Assembly (NCBI RefSeq): GCF_032362555.1
Contig: NC_083532.1
Coordinates: forward strand, 1,377,001 to 1,441,000
DNA: 64,000 nt
DNA from: Amyelois transitella
Lineage: Eukaryota > Arthropoda > Insecta > Lepidoptera > Pyralidae
Reading direction: 5' to 3'
Shown here: in pieces, positions 21,612-33,056 of the stretch
Layout of the letters: every line of letters begins with the position of its first letter
Numbering within the stretch: position 1 is the first letter of the stretch
Translations under genes and position numbers: made by a program
Notes under the pieces: generated by a model
Database searches by the model: none
What the model was told of the DNA's origin: nothing
The model's input: the letters and a program-made list of their open reading frames with translations, nothing else

Positions 21612-21860
21612 TACATACTCATACTCACGTCTATCTCTCTTGCGGGGTAGACAGAGCCAACAGTATTGAAAAGACTGATAAGGCACGTTCAGCTTCTTGG
21701 TTTGATGATAGAATTGAGATTCAAATAGTGACGGGTTGCTAGCCCATCGCCTAAAAGAAGAATCCCAAGTTTATAAGCCTATCCCTTAGTCGCCTTTTAC
21801 GACATGGACATGGAGTGGTCCTATTATTTTTTTAATTGATGCCGGGAACCACACGGCACT
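21612..21860 (-). repeat. SINE-A, full length
   Basis: Tail 'tacatactcatactcacg', head 'atgccgggaaccacacggcac'. Confidence 0.9.
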
Positions 21861-22139
21861 CGTGGGCTTTTTGTAGCATTTTATAAAGCAGGCTATTGAA
21901 TTTTTAAATTACTCACAACCACGCCTTTACAAATATGTAGTGAGAGCCTGCGAAGGTTGCACAATCCACCACAAAAGAAACCTAACTACACTACAATAGA
22001 CAAGCGAAAATATACCTTAATAAAATCCACGTGAGTTCATATTTCAATGTACTCTTTTCCATCTACTTTGACCCCTTAAATGGTCTGTATTGCATGACAT
22101 TATTCGTAGATAGTTAACTACTTAATATCATAATCACTT

Positions 22140-22480
22140 ATTTTAGGCAACTGGATGTGTTAACAATTATCCAATACGGGTTAGGTTCCCCTGCAAAGGT
22201 TGCGGAGGTCAGACGGGAGTCGCTTCAGTGCGCTCAATTTAATGCCGTGTGGTTCCCGCCACTTAAGAATATGACCACTCCCGCTCTCTTTCTCCCATTG
22301 ATGTCGTAAAGGGTGACTAAGGGATAGGCTTAAACTTAGGATTCGTGCACTTTCTCAGACCCCATCTCGCTTACCATCAGGCAGATTGAGGTCAAACGCA
22401 CTCAAATTTATTACTTGTACATACATGTGTCTACATGTGTCTGTCTACCCCACAAGGAATATAGACGTGACCATATGTAT
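22140..22480 (+). repeat. Rep-I fragment and broken SINE-A
   Basis: Rep-I at 22140-22215, a SINE-A head at 22240-22345, foreign sequence, then a SINE-A tail at 22425-22480. Confidence 0.65.
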
Positions 22481-22491
22481 GTAATCATACA

Positions 22492-22761
22492 CTGCTGTGC
22501 CCGCAACTTCGTCCGCGTGGAATAGTTATTTTGGGCATCATTGAAGCCCTCAAGGATGAATAATTTTCCCCGTTTTTTTCACATTTTCCATTATTTCATC
22601 GCTCCTAGTAGTTGCAGCGTGATGTTATATAGCCTAAAGCCTTCCTCGATAAATGGTCTATTCAACGCAAAAAGAATTTTTCAATTCGATCCATCAGTTC
22701 CTGAGATAAGCGCGTTCAAACAAACAAACTCTTCAGCTTTATAATATTAAGTAAGTATAGA
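22492..22761 (-). mobile_element. Hel-B element, CTAG lost
   Basis: The terminus reads 'cactgctgtgcccgc' where other copies have CTAGCTGTGCCCGC. The TC end is at 22761. Confidence 0.73.
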
Positions 22762-22994
22762 TACAGAAAATCAATAATTAATTGGATGCAAGTGCTCAAA
22801 CCACTTTCGGGGGTCAATGACCGCGACAGGTTTCGGAGGCACGTACAAACATACACGCAGACTGAACTGTAACTGGAATATAGACTGGACAGTGTCTGGA
22901 CAGTGTATTTTTGGGTAGACAGAAAACAATGTAAAAAAAATCTAGTTTTTTTTAAATTCAAGACATTAGTATCTGTTGTAGTATAGAGAGTTGT

Positions 22995-23247
22995 GACGTG
23001 TGGTTCCCGGCACTAATAAAGAAAAAGAATAGGACCAGGCCGCCTCTTTCCCATGGATGTCGTAAAACGCGACTGAGGGATAGGCATATAAACTTGGGAT
23101 TCTTCTGTTAGACGATGGGCTAAGTACTTACCTGTTAATATTTGAATCTCAATTCTATCATCAAGCCAAAAAGTAGAACGTGACGTATCAGTCTTTCAAG
23201 ACTCCCGGCTCTGTCCACCCCGAAAGGGATATAAACGTGATTATACG
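22995..23247 (+). repeat. SINE-A, full length
   Basis: Head 'acgtgtggttcccggcac'. 'gatataaacgtgattatacg' is in place of the usual tail. Confidence 0.88.
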
Positions 23248-23374
23248 CGTCCCATTCCCTAGTCTCTGTCTACCATTCCAGCAAAGAGGCGTGATCATGT
23301 CTGTACGTTCTACGAGCAAAAACTACTAGGAATATTATTGACTTTTATTTTTCATCAGGCGTTTCGAATGCATA

Positions 23375-23575
23375 GCATACATATTTAATAGTCACGTCTA
23401 TATACCTTGCGGGGTAGACAGAGTCAACTGTTTTTGAAAGACTGAAAAGTCACGTTCAGTTGTATGGCTTTATATAGGAATTGAGATTCAAATAGTAATA
23501 GGTTACTAGCCTATCACCAACAAGAAGAATCAAAATTTTTTGAGTCTATCCCTTAGTCGTCTTTTATGATTTTAT
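23375..23575 (-). repeat. SINE-A, head-truncated
   Basis: Starts 'atagtcacgtctatatacc' and stops at 'cgtcttttatgat'. Confidence 0.8.
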
Positions 23576-24235
23576 GTCATCACCGGTTACAATGTTCAAA
23601 TCGGAGGCTTTAATTCCTGTATCACTATTCTCTGCAGCTTCATACAACCCTGAAAATCTAGGATTCAGTTTTAACCTAAATAACCAGGTTTCAAATTCAA
23701 GAACTTGGGACCATGCTTTGCAAATTTAGATCATAACGGCTTGGAATAAGGTATAAAATGGCTTTACATATATAGATTAGATTCAGTTAGATCGTTCGGG
23801 TCAAGAACGATAGTGACGTAAACGGAAGGCAGGATGTTTAGGGATGGGAAAGTGTTTATCGATATGATTTTCATGCGACAAAATGGCGTCAGGAACACCT
23901 GATGCAGAACAGTACCATTACAGATCAGCTTAAATCATTCGAATTATGGAAAAGACGTCTTGACGAAAGTTGTTCAACCTGAAGAACATTTTCTTTTGGC
24001 AAAAAAAAATATGGAAGATCTGGATCATGTGATGTGGAAACCAAAGGGACCAGCTACTCTGTAAATTGTACGGAAATTTGAGTAAATTAAATAACATAAC
24101 CCTTAGTTTTTCCAATAACACGCAAACGGAGTTGCGGGCGACAACTAGTATGCAATAAATGTTTTGTATTGAATTGAATCTTAAGTTTTAAGGTAAAAAC
24201 TCTAGAATATACCCTTAAATGTAAAGAAACAAACG
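23576..24235 (+). other. Unassigned; weak decayed frame
   Basis: At about 23880-24075 the plus strand gives stretches such as EEHFLLAKKNMEDLDHVMWK, broken by stops. It could be an old retrocopy or element relic. I do not recognise it. Confidence 0.25.
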
Positions 24236-24612
24236 TGCCGTGTGGTTCCCGGAACCAATAGATAAAAGAATAGGATCACTCCATCTCTCCCTCATGGGTC
24301 TCGTAAAAGCGGACTAAGGGATAGGCTAATAAACTTGGGATTCTTCTTTAAGGCGACGGACTAGCCACCTGTCACTATATGAATGTCGATTCTACCATTA
24401 AGATTACTGAACGTCGACTCTTGGTCTTTCCGAGACTGTTGGCTCTGTCTACCCCGAAAGGGATATAGAATTGATTCTATGTATGTATGTATTTATTGTG
24501 ACATCGATATTAATACTGCTTCCGCCCTTGTCTGGCAGCAAATAAAATACAAAAAACCTATAGCCACACAGTTTTTTCAAGATTGTTGGCTCTGTCTACC
24601 CCATTAGGTTAA
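24236..24612 (+). repeat. SINE-A full copy and 3' scrap
   Basis: 24236-24494 is full length. A 'gactgttggctctgtc'-type scrap sits at about 24578-24605. Confidence 0.85.
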
Positions 24613-24884
24613 AATATGTTATTATTATTATTAGTTATGTGTTTGTACCTATGTATGTAGAATACGTATTAGCTCTGTATTGAGTCTATAGATTTACACG
24701 ATTATCGATATCGATATGTCGATGTTGACAGCGTGACATCACTGTCACTGTAGCCAGGCGCATCTGCAACGTTAGTGCAATCGATGCAGCTAGTCCGGGA
24801 CTTGCATTAACATAGGTATATATGCTTTGTTAGTTACCGTCTCACTCCTATGGATGTATTTCATATAGGTATATATGAATTATA

Positions 24885-25170
24885 GGTTCGGTCATGTGGA
24901 GAGAATGAATGAAAACAGGTTGACTAAGCAGATTTACAAGGAGAGTGTGGAGGGAAAGGTCGGAGTGGGAAGACCTAGACGAACGTATCTTGATCAAGTT
25001 AAGGACGTCCTGGTAAAGGGTCAGGTCAAAAGTACCCGAAACCGCCGAGCTTGCACGAAGAGAGTTATGAATGTGGATGAAGCGAAGGAAGTATGCAGAG
25101 ATCGTGGCAAGTGGAAAGATGTAGTCTCTGCCTACCCCTCCGGGAAAGAGGCGTGATTATATATATATAT
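24885..25170 (+). mobile_element. LINE-1, 5'-truncated copy
   Basis: The frame reads GHVERMNENRLTKQIYKESV through GKWKDVVSAYPSGKEA and stop, then a (TA)n/TATG tail. A candidate 13-bp duplication 'tatatgaattata' occurs at 24872-24884 and 25203-25215. About 30 bp separate the tail from the right copy, so the TSD is likely but not clean. Confidence 0.85.
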
Positions 25171-25370
25171 ATGTATTTATGACTTACATCCATATGAATA
25201 CCTATATGAATTATATATAGGTCCCTTATAATTATTATATTAGATAAGATGTAGGATTATATTATATTAGATATAGGTACATACAAATACACATAAAAAC
25301 ATTACACTTAGGATAGAGTAGAAAGATATTGAGATCTAATGATTGAACAGGCTCTTCAAATTCAAATTTT

Positions 25371-25620
25371 GACGGCCTCTGTGGCGCAGCGGTAGTATGC
25401 ACCGTCTGTAACACCGGAAGTCCCGGGTTCGAATCCCGGCCAGGGCATGAGGAGAAAAGAACTATTTCTGATTGGCCTGGGTCTTGGATGTTTATCTATA
25501 TAAGTATTTATTATAAAATATAGTATCGTTGAGTTAGTATCCCGTAACACAAGTCTCGAACTTACTTCGAGGCTAACTCAATCTGTGTAATTTGTCCCGT
25601 ATATATTTATTTATTTATTT
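25371..25620 (+). mobile_element. SINE-C, tRNA-derived, full length
   Basis: The tRNA-like head has A box 'gtggcgcagcggtagta' and B box GGTTCGAATCC. A body with 'ttggcctgggtcttgga' and 'aagtctcgaacttacttcg' follows, then a (TTTA)n tail. It lacks a foldable mature tRNA outline and recurs at 57.3 kb, so it is a SINE and not a tRNA gene. Confidence 0.85.
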
Positions 25621-25630
25621 TATGTAAAAT

Positions 25631-25712
25631 ATGGTGACAGGTTGCTAGCCCATCGCCTGAAAGAAGAATCCAAAGTTCATAAGCCTATTCCTTGATTCCC
25701 TTTTCTTCACGG
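25631..25712 (-). repeat. SINE-A internal fragment
   Basis: 'ggtgacaggttgctagccc' to 'aagcctattcc'. Confidence 0.75.
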
Positions 25713-25745
25713 AAAACTCAATTCGAACTTGACAAATATTTTTAT

Positions 25746-26005
25746 ACTAGCTGTGCTCGCAACTTCGTCCGCGTGGAATAGTTATTTTGGGCATCATTGA
25801 AGCCCTCAAGGATGAATAATTTTCCTCGTTTTATTTCACATTTCCCATTATTTCTTTGCTCCTTATAGTTGCAGCGTGATGTTATATAGCCTAAAGCCTT
25901 CCTCGATAAATGGTCTATTCAACGCAAAAAGAATTTTTCTATTCGAACCAGTAGTTCCTGAGATTAGCGCGTTTAAACAAACAAACTCTTCAGCTTTAAA
26001 ATATT
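25746..26005 (-). mobile_element. Hel-B element, TC end lost
   Basis: CTAG at 25746. The other end degrades after 'cttcagctttaaaatat'. Confidence 0.72.
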
Positions 26006-26239
26006 TATTTTTATATGACCGACCAATGACACTAACTTATTAACACTATTGATACGAATAATATTGAAACTGTGGCGGTGTTTTCCGAGATATATGATTT
26101 CGTTTAGAGTCATATTGCTAATTGGCTTATTTTGTTCCAGGCTCCGCATGCGTGTAGGTCGCTTTTGGCGTTAAAATTATGAGGCGTGTTCCGAAAATAC
26201 GACTTCGGCTTTATTTATATATTTGAAACTTTATTTGTA

Positions 26240-26470
26240 CGGTCAAAAGTGCCCGAAACCGCCGAGCTTGCATGAAGAGAGTTATGAATGTGGATGAAGC
26301 GAAGGAAGTATGCAGAGATCGTGGCAAGTGGAAAGAGGTAGTCTCTGTCTACCCCTCCGGGAAAGAGGCGTGATTTTATGTATGTAAGCTTTATGTATAA
26401 AAACTTTATTGCACAAAATAAAAATGTACAAAAGGCGGACTTAATGCCGTTTGGCATTCTCTACCAGTCA
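26240..26470 (+). mobile_element. LINE-1 3' end inserted beside Rep-J
   Basis: LINE-1 at 26240-26386 (plus) begins 'ggtcaaaagtgcccg' and ends 'ttatgtatgt'. Rep-J at about 26388-26470 lies on the minus strand ('caaaaggcggacttaatgcc'). Confidence 0.7.
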
Positions 26471-26497
26471 ACCAGCTGACCATACAGATAGATATTG

Positions 26498-26717
26498 AAC
26501 ATACATATGATCACGTCTTTATCCCTTACGAGGTAGACAGAGCCAACAGTCTTCAAAAGACTGATATGCCACATTCAGCTGTTTGGCTTAATGATAGAAT
26601 TCAGATTCAAATAGTGACGGGTTGCTAGCCCATCGCCTAAAAGAAGAATCCCAAGTTCATAAGCCTATCCCTTAGTCGCCTTTTACGACATCCATGGGAA
26701 TGAGCCACACGGCACAT
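26498..26717 (-). repeat. SINE-A, internal deletion near head
   Basis: Jumps from 'catccatgggaa' to 'gagccacacggcac', losing about 40 bp. Confidence 0.85.
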
Positions 26718-27075
26718 AGATATTGAAATCGGTTCAGTACCTTCGGAGAAACATATAGGCTCACAGACCTTTTTGTAATATTAGTATAAGTATTATTGGC
26801 TAGCAAACTTTGTATCTAAACATAAAAGCACTATCTTTCAATCTTACCATAGTACTCTACCGACTGTCTACCCCGTAATGGACAAAGATGTGATATGTGT
26901 TGTCATTCCTAAGTCTCAAAATTGGCTATTCTCAAAGGAACCCTGAAAAATCCTATAAAAGGTGCTATTTCACAATGATTTTAATAGATGACTGTATGCC
27001 GTTGCGAAGATAAGTTATATTAACGCTGACATAGTATATTATTTAACAGTGATATTATATAGTAATATATAAATT

Positions 27076-27996
27076 ATGTCTGTCCGTTTGTTTGTGTTGT
27101 TTGTTACCGTGTTTGTGGTGATCCAGGTATGTTCATATTTTTTTTTATTTCAACTTTATTTACCATTCATACATACATATAAATCACGTCTATATCCCTT
27201 GCGGGGTAGACAGAGCCAACAATCTTGAATAGACCGATAGACCACGTTTAGCTGTTTGGCTTACTGATAGAATTGAGATTCAAATAGTGACTGGTTGCTA
27301 GCCCGTCGCGTGAAAGAAGAATCCCGAGTTTATAAGCCTATCCCTTAGTCGCCTTTTACGACATCCATGGGAACGGATGGAGTGGTCCTATTCTTTTTTT
27401 TATTGGTGCAACTAAAGGATAGGCTTACACATTTGAGATTCTTCTTTTACGCTATGGGCTAGTAACTTGTCACTATTTGAATCACAATTCTATCATTAAG
27501 CCTAACACTTTAACTTAGCCTATTAGTCTTTCAAGACTGCTACCCCTACCCCGCAAGGGATATAGACGTGATTATATGAATTAATAAATGAATAATCTTT
27601 ATAAGATGTTCATTGAGATTTAAATTATACATACATACATAAAGTCACGCCTCTTTCCCGGAGGGGTAGGCAGAGACTACATCTTTCCACTTGCCACGAT
27701 CTCTGCATACTTCCTTCGCTTCATCCACATTCATAACTCTCTTCATGCAAGCTCGGCGGTTTTGGGTACTTTTGACCTGACCCTGTTTATTTTATTTAAA
27801 TTATCTTTTTAATTTTTAGGGTGTCACCAACCATTGGCTTGGGGGCCCAGGTTTTGGTCCCGGATACGGTTATGGCCGCGGATTTGGTGCTGGGGGTATT
27901 GTAGTCGGTGGATTTGGCGGATATTACAGACCTCCACCTCCTCCTCCCCCTCCCCCGCTAGTATACGGACCCTACCCATACCCTTATTGGGGTTGA
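27076..27996 (+). CDS. Small secreted Gly/Pro-rich peptide (75 aa, two exons)
   Basis: Exon 1 (27076-27126) encodes MSVRLFVLFVTVFVVIQ, almost pure signal peptide, then a 'gtatgt' donor in phase 0. Exon 2 (27820-27996) follows 'tttaatttttag' and encodes GVTNHWLGG, a Gly/Tyr-rich stretch (GPGYGYGRGFG, GGFGGYY), nine prolines in a row, and a tyrosine/proline end (YGPYPYPYWG). The mature peptide would have about 57 residues and no cysteine. Such composition is seen in cuticle, egg-coat and silk-associated proteins and in glycine-rich immune peptides; which applies is unknown. The intron holds two SINE-A pieces and one LINE-1 fragment. A TATATTAA at 27014-27021 with a 'cagtg' about 25 bp on could be the core promoter. 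I do not recognise an orthologue. Confidence 0.75.
27168..27785. repeat. Intronic cluster: SINE-A (-), SINE-A (+), LINE-1 (-)
   Basis: SINE-A minus at 27168-27411, SINE-A plus (head-truncated) at about 27407-27590, LINE-1 3' end minus at 27632-27785. They fill nearly the whole intron of the Gly/Pro peptide gene. Confidence 0.85.
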
Positions 27997-28063
27997 ACTG
28001 ATGGAAATAATTATAGACAAAAATATTGTTGAGTAGTTACATAATTAATTATCGAATTATCAA

Positions 28064-28069
28064 AATAAA
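28064..28069 (+). terminator. AATAAA polyadenylation signal
   Basis: 68 bp after the stop of the Gly/Pro peptide gene. Confidence 0.7.
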
Positions 28070-28348
28070 ACGTTCGAATCGATTCGAATTATAATTTTTT
28101 TTTAATTATCAAATTAAGAATCACTTGAATAAATTACTTTGCTGGTAAATTCCTGTTTTTCGTAAGTAGACTATTATTTTTATATTAATGTTAAAAAAAA
28201 ATTAAAACACTGATGTAAAGAAATTAATCATCTCAACATTCGAGTGGACATTTTGATGTTCGAATTATTATATTTGACGGAATATCAGTAAAGTAAATAT
28301 GATAAATATAATTTATTATTTAATTACAGAATTTATAATCTATCATCT

Positions 28349-28514
28349 TTTTTAGGCGATGGGCTAGCAATCTGTCACTATTTGGATCTCAATTCTATCT
28401 TAAAGCAAAAAAAACTGAACGTGGCCTATCAGTCTTTTCAAGACTGTTGACTCTGTCTACCCCGCAAGGGATAAAGACGTGATTATGTGTATATATGTAT
28501 GTATGTATGTATAA
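28349..28514 (+). repeat. SINE-A, head-truncated
   Basis: Begins 'tttttaggcgatgggc' and ends in a long (TATG)n run. Confidence 0.85.
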
Positions 28515-28594
28515 GGGTATTACATGTATGTATTATTTTTTTTATTATGTTTCTTTATAAATCTGTTACGTGTATATTTTTTTAAAATGTATAA

Positions 28595-28797
28595 CTAGCG
28601 GCCCGCCCCGGCTTCGCACGGGTGGACATATTTTTGTGTTTTATGTTTTGAAATAAATTTATTTCAAAACAAATTTATGCCTATGTCACTTTTGAAGGTC
28701 TATTCTATATCTGTGCCAAATTTTATCAAAATCGGACCAGTAGTTTTTGAGTTTATTCCACACAATACAAATCTTTCCTCTTTATTATTAGTGTGGA
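28595..28797 (-). mobile_element. Hel-G Helitron-like element
   Basis: The minus strand begins TCCACACTAATAATA and ends with a G+C-rich hairpin ('cgtgcgaagccggggcgggc') and CTAG, between host A and T. It includes 'tcaaaatcggaccagtag', related to Hel-F. Confidence 0.72.
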
Positions 28798-29656
28798 TAA
28801 ATAAATGAAACGTCCGATTTCGCACATCTGTAGAGGAAAAAAAATAGGATTTCTCAGCCGATTGATTTAGGTCCCAACCCGAATCACTTCGGACCGGGGC
28901 TCCGGACCTAAGTAAATATTACCTTATAATTCAATGTTTGGCTGAATACTTATATTATGAAAGCAAATATTATTACACATACAATGTTTATTTGGAATTG
29001 TTTATTATTAAAAATAGATTGGAGCTATTATATTAAAGTCAAAGTAAAAAATGTATTTTTACTTTCACAAATACAAAGTACCTATGTGAGTTATCAAACC
29101 TCTTATAGTAGATTATATATCGTCTATCTGTACCAAATCGACGATTACTGCAGCGGGCAAGTCAGCCGCAACGTGTGTTTGCACCTCCGACCACGCGCAC
29201 CATATCGCATGCGCAATCCCCTCTCTGTCGCATGCTCACGAGCCTTAACGCATTCTTAAATCAACATCCTGATTGTGATATTTATGTGGATGGATGGAAT
29301 ATGATTATAAGAAATTTTTTGTTATTTTGTGAGAAAGGTGAAAGTACTTCAACTTGTTTGTTTCTGTAAGTTACTTCTTTGTTTCATACCCATAGTATAC
29401 TTATTATTTGTCCTTTAAGTTGAAATGAAGACTTTCAAGATTTTATTATATTTTGTTATACTTATAAGAATTCCTTGCCAAATACTGTAAGAGGTGTACT
29501 ACTACCGTTGTATTTTTGGCGTAAATAAATAAATAAAAAATCATTGATAACAGCTTATTTTATGTTTAAAAATTTGCTAGCTAGCTATTGCGCAATGCTT
29601 TGCTCCCGTGAGTATGTCCATAAATACTCATGTCTATTCTTTCTCCGTGCCCATAC
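28798..29656. other. Unassigned sequence
   Basis: A 100-codon plus-strand frame at 28957-29259 has no signal peptide, splice context or family resemblance. I treat it as chance. Confidence 0.4.
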
Positions 29657-29705
29657 ATACATACATATGGTAACGTCTATATTCCTTGTGGGGTAGACAG
29701 AGCTA
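29657..29705 (-). repeat. SINE-A tail scrap
   Basis: Only 'catatggtaacgtctatattcc' and 'ttgtggggtagacagagc' remain. Confidence 0.65.
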
Positions 29706-29878
29706 ATTTCTGTGCCCAATTTCTGCAAAATCGGTTTTACATAAACAAATATTTTGTCTATACATGAGTAATATTGTACGGATTTATAAAGAAAAAAAAA
29801 ACTATTTTCTGACTGGCAATCGACCGATTTTTTGTTTGGCAGAAAAATATATATTTTTTTTAAATCCTGATAGGTATA

Positions 29879-31087
29879 CGGTAAAACACCCAATCATCGA
29901 CACTTTAACGCACGAATTCTAGTATTTATACAATATTTGTTTTATTTTTATTATTTTATCGTATTTTGAAGTTTTGAGTAAAATTTTGGGGTATTTTGCA
30001 TAATATATTAAAGTAGAAATTAATGTGATATAAAAATTTACAAGATATACCAATATAGATTTATGGTATTTTTGTCCTAATATTCGACTGCAGAAATCCA
30101 TTTACCGACCACCGGTTATCGACATGTTCCAATAATCGAGATCTTGTAATCGACATGTTCTATTTATCGACACCCAATATTTAACGGTCCATTAGTGCAC
30201 CCAGCCAAAAATTTTCAAATGGTAGTTTTTAATCATTTCAATTAAACTTACACAGTAGTAAATTATTCATAAATGGTCAATGATAATGCGTTGTACACTG
30301 TCGAGTAATTCATCTTTGGTTCCTCTTCCGTGGATAAATATGTGCCAGGGCCCATTCAACATGTGACTAGAGATTTACCAGTAATTTTTATATGTGAGGT
30401 GATCCTGGGTACGCCAAACTTTTTTGCTTCCGTCGCAATTTTTTTTCCTTTCTTGACTGCGTCTATCGCCTGTGCAATTTGAAACGGGGTGTAGTTTTTT
30501 TAGGTGCTATTCTTAAAAAAATTATGTCAATTATTGGTAACGGTTCAATTTTTAAATATATTTATGATTGTTTTTAAAGTGCTAATAAAAGCTAACTGTC
30601 CATGAATTAAGCAGCAAAGAATTTAAAACAAAAATAATTTCAACATTTGTCGATTATTGGAACATGCGCTTAAAAAAATAACCAATGATCGACAAGCGAG
30701 TAATCGCTTTAAAAGTAACCTTAATTGAAAAAAAATATAATATTAAGAAGTATTGACTTTGAGTCCCCATCTGTTTAATAATTAGCTCTCTCAATTTAAC
30801 AAAACCGAAATAGTTATGAGCAATAAACCTTACTCACCTCCTTAGTGATTTCGCTAATAAAACTGGATTTCCGTTAAAAAACTTCTGCCGGTCGATATTT
30901 TAAGCTCCGCCATTTTTATCAAAATAACCGAATGTAGAAAGTGACACTTGCAATGAGAGCTGAATGAACCTTGTCTTTAACCTATGCTTCATTTACGTTC
31001 AAATACACAACATTAGTATATCCTTTTTTTATTTTACTTTTTATGTGTCGATCATTGGTGGTCTGTCGGACATTGGGTACTTTACGT
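29879..31087 (-). mobile_element. Decayed pogo/Tigger-like DNA transposon
   Basis: The ends are imperfect inverted repeats: left CGGTAAAACACCCAATCATC, right (reversed) ACGTAAAGTACCCAATGTCC. Both are flanked by TA (29877-29878 and 31088-31089), the Tc1/mariner/pogo target. Inside, the minus strand at about 30500-30300 reads YTPFQIAQAIDAVKKGKK, then EAKKFGVPRITSHIK and, after a stop/frameshift, GPGTYLSTEEE. This matches the psq/CENP-B-type helix-turn-helix at the N-terminus of pogo-family transposases. The DDE domain is missing, so this is an internally deleted, inactive copy. Confidence 0.7.
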
Positions 31088-31089
31088 TA

Positions 31090-32853
31090 TATTTTTTTTT
31101 ATGTTTTTGCAACACTGAGGGAGGAAAGGATTTGAAATGACAACTACATTGCAGACATAATTTATATAATATAACACATAATAATATTTTTAATACACAA
31201 TTACACCATACATACAAAATATTATCGCATGTCACTACATGTAATATACTATGTATGTTTCTGGCATTACGTAGTAGCGTAGTAGTGGCGTAGTTCCTAC
31301 GAAGCCGTCGCTAGGTTTAGGCCATTCTGATATATAATAAAAAAAAATACAAGAAGATATTTCATATCTTTAACAGCGATTTTTTGGCAGAAAAATATTT
31401 TTATTTTTTTTAACATTTTTTTTTATTCCATTTATATATTTTCAGAAAATAGGTAGAGACATCACAGATCTTAGGCTAATTTTTTTATCATTAAAATACA
31501 ACAGAGTTTAAACAGACATGTGATATGTAATATATTATATATTTTTTTTTGTGATTACATCTAAATTTACTTAAAGAAAAATTATTTTTAGTGATATGTT
31601 TTACCTAGGCACCTAGCATATTTGATTTCAAAGATGCATTCATATAATCATTTTGAAAAAACAAGCATAAAATCAAATATATATTACACTTAATCTACCA
31701 TTTCACTTACAACTATATGATATGTTTATTAATATATATTATTTTTTAAATATATTAATTTAACATCAATATTATTTAAAATCTATATAAATGCCTCAGC
31801 CAGTAAGATATGTATTGGTTTCAATCTTGAAGACTTAATTTATTAATTAATAATTAATTCTATTATATAATTTAAAGATTAAACACATTAAGATGTGCTA
31901 ATAATAATAAGATGCGACTCGAATTATCGCTTATTTTTTTTATTAACATTCATAAGTACGAATTAATTTTTTAAAACATTTATTATTAGGTAGGTAAATC
32001 TAAATTCTACACATATAATTACTCCAAAACTAAAAAGATATGTCGCTTTTTTTCTATTAATATTTTTGTAATTTTTGTCTTGATTATTTCAAAATTAAAG
32101 GGTGCTAATCGTTTAACCGTTTTTCAAAGCACATTATCATTGTTTAATCCATCCAGTTTAAAATTACACTAATCGTTTTAAAAAAAATGTCAATTTAAAT
32201 TAATATTTGCATGCTATATACATATAAAAGGAATCTCATTCAATTAATCTGACTAGTCTTATTAAAAGATTAAAAAATGGAAGATAAGATTTGATTAATG
32301 TAATTTTAAATTATATTCATAGTAAGAAGAAAATGTTAAAAGTTCAATATTTATTATTTGTTTCAGTAGAGTGTATAAGTACAACTTTTGCTTCGTAATA
32401 AAAAATAAAGTTTAAATTGACCAAAATTTAAAAATGAAACTTTTAACATTTTTTCCTTCGTCAAATTTTCATTTTTACTAATAAAATTGAATTTTTCATT
32501 AACAAAACAACATTTTAACAACAGACAGGTAGATATTGTCTTCTTACTTCTTAGACTTAACAATTTTATTAGTAAAAATTATTTTCAAAATACAATACGT
32601 ATTATAATACCCCATTATATTTAATATAATAAAAATATATGTCTATTTTAAGTTTTTCGCGATATGAATTCATAATACAAGTATTATTAATTATATAACT
32701 AAATAAATCATTTTTTAATCATAAAAAATCTGTTATAAAGTTTAAGTAAACGAATTAAATTACATTTATTTTCAATAATTCCTTTCTTAGATTATATAAT
32801 CATCTTTTACATCTTCACAGCATTACTTGTCATTAAAAAAACAAAAAAAAAAA
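31090..32853. other. Very AT-rich gene-free stretch
   Basis: Long A/T runs, no repeats of the common families, no exon. The part nearest 32.85 kb is downstream of the ITG-like gene's poly(A) signal. Confidence 0.5.
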
Positions 32854-32859
32854 TTTATT
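32854..32859 (-). terminator. AATAAA polyadenylation signal (minus)
   Basis: Plus-strand TTTATT, about 78 bp beyond the stop of the ITG-like gene. Confidence 0.65.
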
Positions 32860-32936
32860 GATTTTGCAAAAAAAAAAAATTTTTTTTAAATTTCAATGGC
32901 GCATTATAGCACGCACTGTAAACATAGTTGGCGTAT

Positions 32937-33056
32937 TTAATGGAGCCTGTATACGCCGATGCGTTTCTCCCCGGCAGTATGCTGGACGTATTCCCGAATC
33001 TGATCAGTGGCCACCGGTCCAATGCAGACTAACGGCTCCTTGAAGTATCCGCAACT
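32937..33056 (-). CDS. ITG-like gene, exon 6 (last)
   Basis: Acceptor 'tatacttttcag' precedes it. Encodes SCGYFKEPLVCIGP to KRIGVYRLH and TAA. Confidence 0.8.
   Translation of the reverse strand, partial: SCGYFKEPLVCIGPVATDQIREYVQHTAGEKRIGVYRLH

Noticed and set aside
25381..25445. A tRNA gene (A and B boxes present)
   Set aside because: The acceptor and anticodon stems do not close, and the same sequence with the same body and tail recurs at 57.3 and 49.6 kb. It is a tRNA-derived SINE.
28957..29259. 100-codon plus-strand ORF as a gene
   Set aside because: No signal peptide, domain or splice support, and the composition matches surrounding AT-rich DNA.
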